This document shows, piece after piece, positions 12,928 through 22,606 of a stretch of 64,000 nt of DNA; position 1 is the stretch's first letter; each line of letters begins with the position of its first letter. Made by a program: the position numbers and the translations under genes. The notes beneath the pieces are model-generated. The model made no database searches, was not told the origin of the DNA, and saw nothing but the letters and a program-made list of their open reading frames with translations. This DNA is from Diphasiastrum complanatum. Lineage: Eukaryota; Streptophyta; Lycopodiopsida; Lycopodiales; Lycopodiaceae. The stretch is from positions 62,539,910 to 62,603,909 of the forward strand of contig CM055095.1 in NCBI GenBank assembly GCA_029204225.1, in the 5' to 3' direction.

Positions 12928-13740
12928 TATTCAGCATAAAAACATATGATGATGAGCATAAGGAAATTGCAGATAGAAACCACGTACTCTAAGCTAGAGT
13001 CTGAGTAACTGATAATCTCTGTCTGATTGCACTTTTGCTGATAAGCAGTAAGTGCTAATAGCAAAACTCTAAAGAACTAAACTAGAATGCTCAAGAGTGT
13101 TCAAGCTTGAAAGCTTGAGAGAGTTGCTACAATACTCTGTAGATCGCATTGCATGAATGAATTGCTTGAATTAAAATGTAGAAGTATGATCAGCTCTTTA
13201 TACTACGCAGATAACGGGCGTCCAGTAGGACAGCTAATTAGGTCATCGATCATAATGGCCAGTGGGCCATAGTGAGCTGGCATCCATCCTGTTAGGTCTT
13301 CCCGAAAATTTACTTGCTGAACGGTTAGGGCAAGTCTGTAGCTACAATATTGTGACAAGGGAGCAACCTGATGGTCACACTCTCATTCAGAGTGTGGAAG
13401 GCTTAGATATGAGCTCTCTGAGCAGGACCAACTACAGGTGGCATTTAGCTCCACCTGATATTCACAAATCACAACACGTGATGTGAAACACCAACTCACG
13501 TCAAAGGGAGCAAAAAAAGATCACAAGAGACTGTTTCTCAAGAAATCCATAGGTTTTATGCTAGATCACGGGTCAATGAGGATCTGCCCTAAGGTGTAAC
13601 TAACATTCTAGCAAGGCTAGTGAGACAAGGCATGGGCAAGTCTATAGGGGGTTGGGGGCTGGATTAGGTGTTAGGTGTCTTGATTAAGCCATGTAGAATA
13701 CTAATAATATTATGTAGAGTAATAACAATAATGGATGGTG
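12928..13740. other. Intergenic stretch upstream of EF-Tu
   Basis: No coding region is supported. It contains a 35 bp block (13309-13344) shared with 821-855 and a short palindromic CAAGCTTGAAAGCTTG. An AT-rich stretch at about 13690-13735 could hold the EF-Tu core promoter, but I see no decisive TATA box. Confidence 0.4.
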
Positions 13741-13832
13741 GGTGATGCATGCATGCGATCTAGTCTCCAGCTTTGGTATCTGCTCTGGAAATTCCATCCT
13801 TCCTCTTTGCGATCAACAGAGTACTAGAGAGG

Positions 13833-13853
13833 GATCGATCGATCGATCGATCG
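13833..13853. repeat. (GATC)5 microsatellite in the EF-Tu 5' region
   Basis: A short perfect GATC repeat lies just upstream of the preferred EF-Tu start codon, followed by a G-rich stretch. Confidence 0.85.
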
Positions 13854-13870
13854 TAGCTGCGGGTGGGGGG

Positions 13871-15385
13871 ATGGCATGTTGTGCCATTGCTAGCAGATCA
13901 GCCCTCATCTCTTCTCAGATCCAACCCACCACACCTGACCGCAGATCCTCGCACTTCAATCCTTCTTTCTACTTCTTCCACTGTGATGCTGCTGCCTCTG
14001 AAAGCTCACCTGGGTGGTTGCGATCCTCGTTGCCTGCTTTGAATTCCCATCTCAGCTACCTACAGGATCGCCAGCAAGCCCTGAGGTTGTGGCAGCGGCG
14101 CAGCAAATCAAACCACCTTATTTTCCTTGTTCAGAGGCCTGTTCTCGCAGTCAGGGCAGCTAGAGGTAGATTTGAAAGAAAGAAACCTCATGTGAATATT
14201 GGCACTATTGGGCATGTGGATCATGGGAAAACCACTCTTACCGCCGCCCTAACCATGGCTCTGGCAGGGATTGGAGGCAGCACCCCGAAGAAGTATGATG
14301 AGATCGATGCGGCGCCTGAGGAAAAGGCGAGAGGCATCACCATCAACACAGCAACGGTGGAATATGAGACTGAATCTCGGCATTATGCGCATGTGGATTG
14401 CCCTGGGCACGCAGATTATGTGAAGAATATGATCACAGGAGCAGCTCAAATGGATGGAGCGATTCTTGTTGTATCCGGAGCAGATGGGCCTATGCCGCAG
14501 ACGAAGGAGCACATACTTCTGGCCAAGCAGGTGGGGGTGCCTAACATGGTGGTTTTTTTGAATAAGCAGGATCAAGTAGACGATGACGAGCTTTTGCAGC
14601 TGGTGGAACTGGAGGTGCGAGAGCTTCTAAAGTCCTATGAATTTCCTGGAGATGATGTTCCTGTTGTTTCTGGATCGGCTTTGTTAGCTCTTCAAGCCCT
14701 CACAGCTAACCCTAATCTTCAAAGGGGAGAGAACAAATGGGTTGACAAAATCTTCCAGCTTATGGACGCTGTTGACAGTTATATTCCTGTGCCACAACGG
14801 CAGGTAGATCTTCCCTTTCTCATGGCTGTTGAGGATGTGTTTTCTATCACTGGCCGTGGCACTGTGGCCACGGGTAGGGTTGAAAGAGGCACAATTAAAG
14901 TGGGGGAGACAGTAGATATTGTAGGCTTGAGAGAGACAAGGACGACCACTGTCACAGGGCTTGAGATGTTCCAAAAGCTACTGGACGAGGCTTTGGCAGG
15001 GGATAATGTGGGAATGCTGCTCAGAGGAATTCAGAAAAGTGATATACAGCGAGGAATGGTTTTGGCCAAGCCCAATAGCATTACTCCTCATAGGGTTTTT
15101 GAGGCACAGGTGTATGTTCTAAAAAAGGAAGAAGGGGGAAGGCATTCTCCCTTCTTTCCTGGCTACAGACCTCAATTCTTCATGAGGACAACGGATGTGA
15201 CTGGCAATGTGAAGAATGTCATATCAGACAAAGGGGAGGAGACCAGAATGGTGATGCCTGGTGATCGTGTGAAGATGGTGGTAGAATTGATCACTCCAGT
15301 TGCTTGCGAGAGAAAGATGAGATTCGCCATTAGAGAAGGAGGAAAGACTGTTGGAGCTGGTGTTATATCCAAACTTCTGGAGTAG
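13871..15385 (+). CDS. tufA: Plastid translation elongation factor Tu, nuclear-encoded
   Basis: This GTPase delivers aminoacyl-tRNA to the plastid ribosome. With the start at 13871 the protein is 504 residues. Residues 1 to about 95 are rich in Ser, Ala and Arg with few acids, as expected of a plastid transit peptide. The conserved mature part begins about [15 protein letters not shown]. The five GTPase motifs are intact: GHVDHGKT (114-121), RGITI (154-158), DCPGH (176-180), NKQD (231-234) and SGSA (267-270). Domains 2 and 3 run to the end with [18 protein letters not shown] and KMVMPGDRV. The ten-residue [10 protein letters not shown] region and the FPGDD insert are typical of the plastid form rather than the mitochondrial form. 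The frame stays open upstream to an ATG at 13742, adding 43 residues, but the ATG at 13871 gives the standard-looking transit peptide. No intron is present, as is usual for this gene in angiosperms. The frame is intact and looks functional. Confidence 0.97.
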   Translation: MACCAIASRSALISSQIQPTTPDRRSSHFNPSFYFFHCDAAASESSPGWLRSSLPALNSHLSYLQDRQQALRLWQRRSKSNHLIFLVQRPVLAVRAARGRFERKKPHVNIGTIGHVDHGKTTLTAALTMALAGIGGSTPKKYDEIDAAPEEKARGITINTATVEYETESRHYAHVDCPGHADYVKNMITGAAQMDGAILVVSGADGPMPQTKEHILLAKQVGVPNMVVFLNKQDQVDDDELLQLVELEVRELLKSYEFPGDDVPVVSGSALLALQALTANPNLQRGENKWVDKIFQLMDAVDSYIPVPQRQVDLPFLMAVEDVFSITGRGTVATGRVERGTIKVGETVDIVGLRETRTTTVTGLEMFQKLLDEALAGDNVGMLLRGIQKSDIQRGMVLAKPNSITPHRVFEAQVYVLKKEEGGRHSPFFPGYRPQFFMRTTDVTGNVKNVISDKGEETRMVMPGDRVKMVVELITPVACERKMRFAIREGGKTVGAGVISKLLE

Positions 15386-17640
15386 ATTTTAACACTTGTA
15401 GTTTTGGTCAAGCTTGAGAGTTAAAATTAAGCTTTTATTTGGCTCTGTCTATTGCCTCTTCCACTTAGCGCCCGTAATGTGCTTGCCAATCTTTTACCCA
15501 TGAAGGTGAAGTAGATTTTGGAGAGTCGGGCGAGCTTGCAGATTTTTGATGGGTTGCATGGCGCGGTGTTGCTGCTGTTTTTTTCTCTCTGCCTCGCTTA
15601 TCTGTATGCAAGGGAGAAAATTGCCTGATGCATGGACCCTTTTCCGGGAAAGGTGCACTTGGCTGCATCTGCTTTATATCCACTTTGAAGATTAGCTGCT
15701 AGTGGATGTTAAAGCTTTTGAAGGTGTAGGATGGAGGTTCCAGAAATAAGCACCAATTCTAAAATTCTGATAGTAGTTTATACTTGAATGATCTCATGTT
15801 GTTGAAAAGCTAAACTAGTAGGAAATCTCATGGGAGCTTTGTAAAATTACATTTATCCTTCTTTTAGTTATCTAGACAAGAGTGGTAAGATAAATCCAGC
15901 CTGTACATTAGCCATTCATGTAAGAGATTTTCTTTTACACCTGATCATAGACATTATTGAATCATTTTGCAGGGAAATTATATGCTCCACCCATGAAGTT
16001 GTTACAAACTTGATGCAATTCTATTCTTTCTATAAAGCTCACAATGTTGTTAGGTGATTTTGAAGAACCAATTGATCAGATGGAATGCAAGATTTACACG
16101 AATGCAGCCCAGCATTTGAGCCCTGTTCTTCAGGTAGCGATATTTTTTATTCATCGCTACTTTACCAACCATTGCTATAACCTAGGTCCAGCCTCCTTAG
16201 AAATGATTGTAACTGTGAAGGTTTAAATCTTCACAAGCACAGCCATGCAAGGCTGATGTAGCAAGAATGAATGGTATGAATAAGAATGTCAAGAGTTCAA
16301 ATCAAGGGATCCATTCTTTACAATTTTCTCAAGTCTGAGTGTAAAATGGCAACCATGTTGATTTCTCTCACTATTGAATACTGTATTTTGGCAAGCCATA
16401 CATGTACACATTGGTGTATGGCCCAGCTCTGTTTGTGTACGCTGCAACAATGATTAAATCCATCTAAATATTTGATCTAAGAGCTTCTACTTTTCTTGTA
16501 AGATTTTGAAAATTTCATGATGGCCCGGGGCTCAAGAAATAACACAAATCCACAATGTTGCTGGCTGTTTCTGGTTTCTAACTTGTATCAAAATGCATCA
16601 ACAAATTCTTTCAAGAAATGATATTTCTTAAGCAGCAGCTTGCTTACGACTACCCTACTTGACTGAAATTCAACAACAATAGGAGGAAGAAACATATCTC
16701 TGGCTTAGCTCCGTGTTCCAAAGAAACCGTGAGCATTGGCTCATTTCTAGTGCAAAATCAGAAACTTTGGTCAGTAAATTCAATGTAGCTCTTTGTTACC
16801 GGGATAAGACATCTAGAAGCAACATTCGCTTAATTTAGATCATCTACATGTTGTAATTCACAAATGCATTTGGACGCATAAAGCTAGTAAACTCTATTCC
16901 AAATCGGAGGAACAAATTGTAGGTAGGACACATTTGTGAACACATATCACACAACCATGAAAAACAAGCAATTTCTGACAGCCTAGAACCATAAATCATG
17001 AAAAAAATTGGCATGCATCATTAATTCCATCATTAATGATCCCTAAAATGAAAGTAGACTTGTTGAAAAATTCAGATCTACACAAGATTTGAGTTACACA
17101 AGAAAAAGCTCCAAAAAAGCATCACAAATTGGCTTTCAAGGCAATCTTCCATAAAACCCAAAAAAAGTTTGAGAAAAACAGAACTTAGCACCCACGTTTT
17201 AGTATCCAAATGAGGTTCATAATCTTTGATTTTAACAGCATCCTTTGCCCCTTCAATAAGCAGTTGGTTTTACATAAGCGATACAAAATCCACGCTTTTC
17301 CAGCTATATATCCATGCTAGCTACTTCAACAAGCTCAAAAGTTGCAATGACGAAGACATCCCAAATCCATCAGTGAATGGAATTATAGATACACAACCCT
17401 GAGGACAAATGTCATTTTCAATGGCAAACAATGATGACTCTTTGGAAAATTGTACATTGAGCATTGGTTATGAACATGTATAAAAAGACACACAAAATCC
17501 CTATCATCCCTTGTCCACACCCATTCCTTCCCCCATGTTCCACCATATATCCTATCGTGAAGCTTCATCTCACTTTTCTGATCCATGCTTCAAGTCCTCA
17601 TTCCCACCCGATTGATCATTCTGAACTTGCTCTAGTTCTC
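15386..17640. other. EF-Tu 3' flank and apparently unique intergenic DNA
   Basis: The first ~100 bp is probably the EF-Tu 3' UTR. No transposon domain is recognisable further on. A short frame at about 16057-16134 (acceptor-like TTGTTAG, 26 codons, then CAG|GTAGCG) could be an exon but has no recognised homologue. The rest is AT-rich and non-coding as far as I can see. Confidence 0.45.
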
Positions 17641-17988
17641 ACTTGAAGCACTTCGTGGAGCAGACAAGCCTACAACATCTGCAACATACAAACGATGCCA
17701 ATTCAGATTGTCCGACGAGCCAAGACAAGCATATTATCAAAAGGACCTTGGAGATTTTTCACAAAACAACAAGCGGTATTTTTGCAATTAAAGAAATCGG
17801 CAAGTTGACTCTTCAAAGGGCACTACTTTATTCAAAAAAAAAAAAAGGAGAGGGCAATCGTTCGAACCTCTATTCCAAGCAATCTTTCATGGAGCTCTCA
17901 ACGGTACAATTAAGCTACAATGCAACAATCGCGAGATTTTTATATTGCCATTGGCGTGGGACCGCCAATCCAATTAGGAGGGGGATAA
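17641..17988 (+). mobile_element. 3' internal tail of an LTR retroelement
   Basis: This precedes an LTR and ends in a polypurine tract (AGGAGGGGGATAA, 17976-17988), the usual primer for plus-strand DNA synthesis. A 120-codon open frame overlaps it but shows no known retroelement domain. Where the internal region begins is not visible. Confidence 0.45.
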
Positions 17989-18745
17989 TGTTAGCAACAA
18001 AGTAAAATAAAACACCGTGGCATGTGTTATAAGTCCATGGGTAGAAACTTAATTAAATTTTAAACTTCTAAGTTAGAAAACTTAACTTAGAGAACTTAAA
18101 CTTAGAAGTTTAGAAGTATTAGAATTGCAAGTTTTAGAAATTAATCCCATAAGTTAGTAGAAGCTTATGGAAGGCCCTTCTTGCCATAAGAAGAGAGGCA
18201 TTTCCCTTGTAAAATAACACTTTTGAGATTATGCTAAATTGCTCTCTCTTTTGAGATTATCTTGCTATTTCACTTGTATTTCCATTGGAAGGTGCATAGC
18301 TTGAGGGAAGGTGCTCGGGCCTCCTCTTGCCTCCTTTCATTGGTTTTACTTGTGGCATGTTTTTATTTGCTTATTTTTTAGTAATAGCCGCAAGTCATAT
18401 TTTCTAATCCCTTTTGGGTGTTAAGTAGGATTTTAAGTCCTCTTGCTAGCTGGGAAGCCTTAGCAAGATTTTATTCATTGATCCTTGCTAGTTGGGTAAG
18501 CCTTAGCAAGTTTATTTTGTTTATTGGACATTGGCTAGTTGGGTACCATCTTAGCCACACCTTAATTAGTTTTATTTCTGTTCTGAGCACCAGTTGGGAA
18601 AGCCTTGGTGCTCCCTCCTTGTTTATGTTTATTCACAGTTGAAAGCTTGTAGAACTTAGAAGGTGGACGACCGGTCTACCACTATACTATGCACGAACCC
18701 CTCATTAGACCTAGCCACCGTAGTGGAGTAGAAAAACTTCCAACA
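17989..18745 (+). repeat. LTR of the TGTTAGCAAC family, forward copy
   Basis: It begins TGTTAGCAAC after a polypurine tract and ends TTCCAACA, so the ends are inverted (TGTT...AACA). A reverse copy, truncated at its 5' end, lies at 39389-40042. Shared blocks include CCCATAAGTTAGT, the GCCTCCTCTTGCCTCC region and the CTAGTTGGGTAAGCCTTAG repeats. Inside, GCTAGTTGGG..AGCCTTAGCAAG occurs three times in tandem, between about 18440 and 18545. Confidence 0.75.
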
Positions 18746-18869
18746 GCGAAAGTGTATGGTGTTCAATGTGCACACAAAACCATACAACGAATGAGTGTCC
18801 AGTGCTTAAGTAGAATCTGAGACTGACACAAAGATTTTGCATCTGTGCAATGCAATATCGCACGAGACG

Positions 18870-19442
18870 GCCTTTTGTCCATTTAACCCCCGAATTGTCT
18901 AGCAAATGAGAAGTCCTTATTAGAACTCTTATCCATATCACCAAGGGGCACCAAATGCGGCACCGAGGTATGACGCACCGAATAATCAACAACGCATGGC
19001 CTTACCTGCACCACCAGGGCCAGCTAATCAACAAGTGGCCCACATAAACTTGATAGCAGCCAGCATCACCTCAACCTGAGCAGTAGCAATGGTATGGGCC
19101 GGATGAACCATGTATGGATCCTGTCATAAATGAATATTATGCGGCCTATGCAGCTCAAACTCAGCGTCAGGGTGGGAGAAATTATGGCTGCTACGGATGT
19201 GGCGAAGGACACAAAATTGCTGAATGTCTTTACAAGGGACAATATACATCCTTCTGCTGGGAATGCGGTTATAGACATTGCTACAAGAGTTGTCCATTAA
19301 GACCTGGGACCAGTGCACCATTGAACTTCATTGCGATACAACTAGCAACAATTCCAGCGGGGATGCCACCATAAAAGCAATGGTTCCATGTCCCTGTGTT
19401 GGCCGTCACGCGAGCACGAAAGCAGAAGGAAGTGGCTCCTTC
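18870..19442 (+). pseudogene. Ty3/gypsy gag fragment (element H, left part)
   Basis: A Pro/Gln-rich region with stops and frameshifts is followed by a gag zinc knuckle CYGCGEGHKIAEC (about 19189-19227) and a second, irregular cysteine cluster CWECGYRHCYKSC. This is a nucleocapsid-like double finger. The frame resumes beyond the inserted copia element I at 24914, so this fragment and 24909-27652 were one element. Confidence 0.75.
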
Positions 19443-19447
19443 ACCAC

Positions 19448-20101
19448 TGTGAGAGATTTCAACTAGTTTAGTTTAGTTTAGTCACATTCTGGTAAATTGT
19501 CAATAAGAGGCCAAAACTCATTTTAGACTTAGAGATAAACTTTTTGAAGTTATATTAATACAAAACATATTCAATAAACACTTTTTGAAAGTGTGGGAAA
19601 GTTGGTAGTCGAGTTTGAGAGAGATTCGAATTTGAACTTTGGGTACATTGAATCTAGACCCAAAAATAGTAGGGTTTACATTTTGGAGGGAAAGCCAAGT
19701 GGCCAAATAGGGTTTGGAAACTCTATAAAAGGATGTAACTCGTGGAGAGACACATCTTCTCTCTTCTATCTCTCATTTCATCATTATACATGGTTCTCTT
19801 TGGATTCTACTACTCATTGGTGCACTATCTTGGTGTTATCTTGCAATCTTGTGTGTAGAATGATCATTTATTGCTATTTTTGGTTCCACACGTGTGAAAT
19901 ATAGTAGGGTACTATAATTGTACGGACAACAAACATATTTTATGTTTTGGTTCATGTTTGATCAATATCTCTTAGAGTTTGCATCTCATTTTGTATGTAG
20001 ATGCTGATTTTTCTACATTGGCAGGATTGTTGGTTTGCTCCTTATTGTAACCAAAGATTTGGGACATGGATTGGATCTTGAATGATCTGAAATCCTTCAC
20101 A
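19448..20101 (+). repeat. 5' LTR of element I
   Basis: 654 bp, TGTGAG...TTCACA, with a clear TATA box (TATAAAA, 19724-19730) that would start transcription about 30 bp downstream, placing the R region in the second half. It is nearly identical to 24255-24908. Confidence 0.93.
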
Positions 20102-20113
20102 TGGTATCAGAGC
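20102..20113 (+). other. Primer binding site of element I
   Basis: TGGTATCAGAGC directly abuts the LTR, complementary to the 3' end of plant initiator Met tRNA. Confidence 0.92.
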
Positions 20114-20702
20114 TCTTGTGTTTCAGGTTATGAAAGGATCAGCCATCTTTAGCAAGGATTTGGAGGAGTTACCAATGCTAGAGCATGCTAGATTGATCTC
20201 TACTCAAAAATCAGCATTTTTGCATGTGTAGAATTGATCTTTTGTAGGTCAAAGCTCAATATAGGGTTATATACTTCATCAATTCCTATTTCACACTTGG
20301 TTTACTATAATTAGATGATTTTTGGTGCATTAGGAAGGTCTCATTGGAGTCTACAGGAAGATATACCAAGTTTACAGAAATTGCATGTAGAATTTGAGAT
20401 ATTCATTTTTTTGTGATTTTGTCAAAACCCTAATTTTGATTGGATCTCTAGTTTGTGAGGTTAATGAAATTCATTTGAGTGTGTTTCAATCTTAGGAAGT
20501 GGCAAGAATCATTAGATTGAGGATAGATCATAGGTTGATCAAGATTTCACTATTCTATGTGTTGATTTTCTAGTTAGAAGTGCTAGAAGAGATTTGAGAG
20601 GTTCCATATCTTTGTGATTTCTTCTTGAGTTCATTTTTTGACATTCAAGAGAATGCTTTGTGCATTGGAACAGGTTGAAAGAGAAGATCAGGTCACTTCA
20701 AC

Positions 20703-21626
20703 ATGGCTACAAGTGGTGGATTTATGTTGGAGAGCAATGATAGGCTTACCTCAATCAACTATTCTACTTGGAAGGTGAGGATGGAGTCCTTATTGGAGAT
20801 GAATGAGTTAATGGAGATTGTTGTAGATTTGGAGGAGAGACTAGCAACTCAACAAGATCAAGTGAGGTATGACAAGAGAGCAAAGAAAGCTCTACACATG
20901 ATTAAGATGAATGTTACCAATGAACTTCTCAAGGAAGTTGGTCAGTGCACATCATCTTTGGAGGCTTGGGAAGCTTTGAAGAAGCTTTATGAATCCAAGT
21001 CTACATCAAGAGTGCTTACTCTTAGGAGGCAAATCTTTCAAAGTTTGCAAAAGAAGGAAGAGAGTACTCATGCTTTTGTTTTGAGGGTTAAGGCATTCAA
21101 TGATGAGTTAGCATGTATTGATGAAAGCATTAAGGAGGTAGAGCTTGTTCAAGTTATACTTAATGGCTTGTTGGATGATCATGCTAATCTTGTTCAAAGT
21201 TTTGCTATTCAAAAGACTTTGCCAAGTATTGTAGATTTGCAAGAGATCTTGGTGAATGAGAAGTATAGGCTTCAATCAAGAGGAGGTGGATCTACATCGA
21301 CATCTCATTATGAAGAGGATGCTATGTTCATCAAAGGCAAGTTCAAGGGCAAAGGCAAAGGCAAGTGGTCTAAAGGGCAAGATCAAGGTGAGACTTCTTC
21401 TTTTGGCAAAAAGAAAGATAAGTCTAAGTTGACATGCTTTTATTGTGGAATCAAAGGGCATTTTGCAAATGAATGTTTGAAGAACCAAAGAGATGAAGGT
21501 AGCAAGCAAATCAACTTTACTACTAATGATGAGGGTCTAGGTGGTGGTGATTCTCTTTTGATGTGTTCTTCAAGTCCAATATCAAGTGAAGGTGACAAAG
21601 ATTCATGGTGGATCACACATGACTAG
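20703..21626 (+). CDS. Element I gag polyprotein, intact frame
   Basis: The 307-residue frame starts MATSGG after a 590 bp leader. Residues ~15-190 are a UBN2-type copia gag with the usual INYSTWKVRMES opening. A Lys/Gly-rich segment (KGKFKGKGKGK) precedes one CCHC knuckle, CFYCGIKGHFANEC, at 245-258. The frame ends DSWWITHD, exactly where protease should start. Copia protease normally continues from WWI into a D-S/T-G-A catalytic motif. Here that motif has been deleted and the downstream protease body (MTSHKEFF) is in another frame. Gag is therefore intact and now ends just before the missing protease site. It would form the particle if expressed. Confidence 0.85.
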   Translation: MATSGGFMLESNDRLTSINYSTWKVRMESLLEMNELMEIVVDLEERLATQQDQVRYDKRAKKALHMIKMNVTNELLKEVGQCTSSLEAWEALKKLYESKSTSRVLTLRRQIFQSLQKKEESTHAFVLRVKAFNDELACIDESIKEVELVQVILNGLLDDHANLVQSFAIQKTLPSIVDLQEILVNEKYRLQSRGGGSTSTSHYEEDAMFIKGKFKGKGKGKWSKGQDQGETSSFGKKKDKSKLTCFYCGIKGHFANECLKNQRDEGSKQINFTTNDEGLGGGDSLLMCSSSPISSEGDKDSWWITHD

Positions 21627-22458
21627 TCACAAGGAGTTCTTTACTTCTTTGGTCACTTATGATGGAGCCAAGAAAGCAATTCACATGGCCAATGGTGGTG
21701 AGTGTGTGATTGAAGGTATTGGTTCAATTCCTATTTGTCTCTCTACTAATAGGAAATCAAGACTTGATGGTGTTCTTTACATTCCTTCACTTTCAAAGAA
21801 TTTGCTAAGTGTTGGTCAAATGATAAAGAAAGGATACATGGTAAAGTTTGGTGGTGATGCTTGTTTCATTACAAAGGAAGAAATCTTGGTTGCTAGGGGC
21901 AATAGACAAGGTAGACTTTTCAAGCTTGATGCTTTTGTTATGGCTAACAAAAAGAATGGAATGGAAAAGGAGATTGGTCTCAACTTTCCAAAGTTACCTT
22001 TTAGCATCAATAAGATTGGTGGATCTTATGCAAAGTCTAACAAGCTTCCTTATGCTAGATCTAGGTCAAGATCTAATATGCTTCTTGGAGATGTTCATCT
22101 TTGTGCTAACTTGGCTAGTCTTGAGGATAATGATGGTGTTTCAATGGTTTTTCATGGCAAGTGTAAGCATGCAAAAGGTAAAGAAAGAGCTAACTTCATC
22201 AATGGAGGAGAAGGTTCTTCCTTGGAAAAGATTGTTGCCAATGATTTCTTTGATCATATGGAAAAAGATGTTGCTAGGTGCATTCAAGGAGTGGTTCTTC
22301 TACATTCTTTTGTTATGATTTCAAGAAAGTCATTTTTCCAGCAAGTAGAGTCACATGTCTTCATAAAGAGATTAGATAAAATGGTTCTATCAAGAGACTT
22401 GGTGAGGACGATAGTCACAAGTCAAGAAGAAGAGAAGTATGTGAAGAGTTCAAAGTAG
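21619..22458 (+). pseudogene. Element I protease remnant and unassigned pol segment
   Basis: From MTSHKEFF the sequence follows the copia protease body (NGGECVIEGIGSI, then LDGVLYIPSLSKNLLSVGQM), but the catalytic aspartate block upstream is missing. The first in-frame ATG is at 21619. After GRLFKLDAF, where pre-integrase and integrase should come, no HHCC or DDE motif can be recognised. The remaining ~150 codons are open but unfamiliar, rich in Lys and Ser. Integrase therefore appears lost or extremely diverged. Confidence 0.7.
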
Positions 22459-22606
22459 GATGTACTTTGAATGATGTCATTGTGAATGATAGTGAGGAAG
22501 AATCATTATCATATGATTCATTACCTAAAACACTGAGTAGAAGTTCTTGTTTGAAAAAAGAGAGTACTTCAATCATTCTTATGTTGAAGGTACTAATCAT
22601 TTTTTC

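Noticed and set aside
13309-13344. tRNA-like reading of the CTTGC..GCAAG block
   Set aside because: No box A or box B and no cloverleaf could be drawn.
13871-15385. Mitochondrial rather than plastid EF-Tu
   Set aside because: The FPGDD insert, [21 protein letters not shown] run and SGSALLAL region follow the plastid/cyanobacterial type.
14249-15411. Reverse-strand open frames within EF-Tu
   Set aside because: They are shadows of the EF-Tu gene, whose forward frame carries all known motifs.
16044-16226. Short frame MLLGDFEEPIDQMECK... as a gene
   Set aside because: Possible exon bounded by AG and GT, but 26 codons, no homologue recognised and no neighbouring exon found; left as a remark under the intergenic entry.
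17643-18005. 120-codon frame as a host gene
   Set aside because: It runs across the polypurine tract into an LTR, has no domain and includes a poly-Lys run from an A-tract; better explained as retroelement tail.
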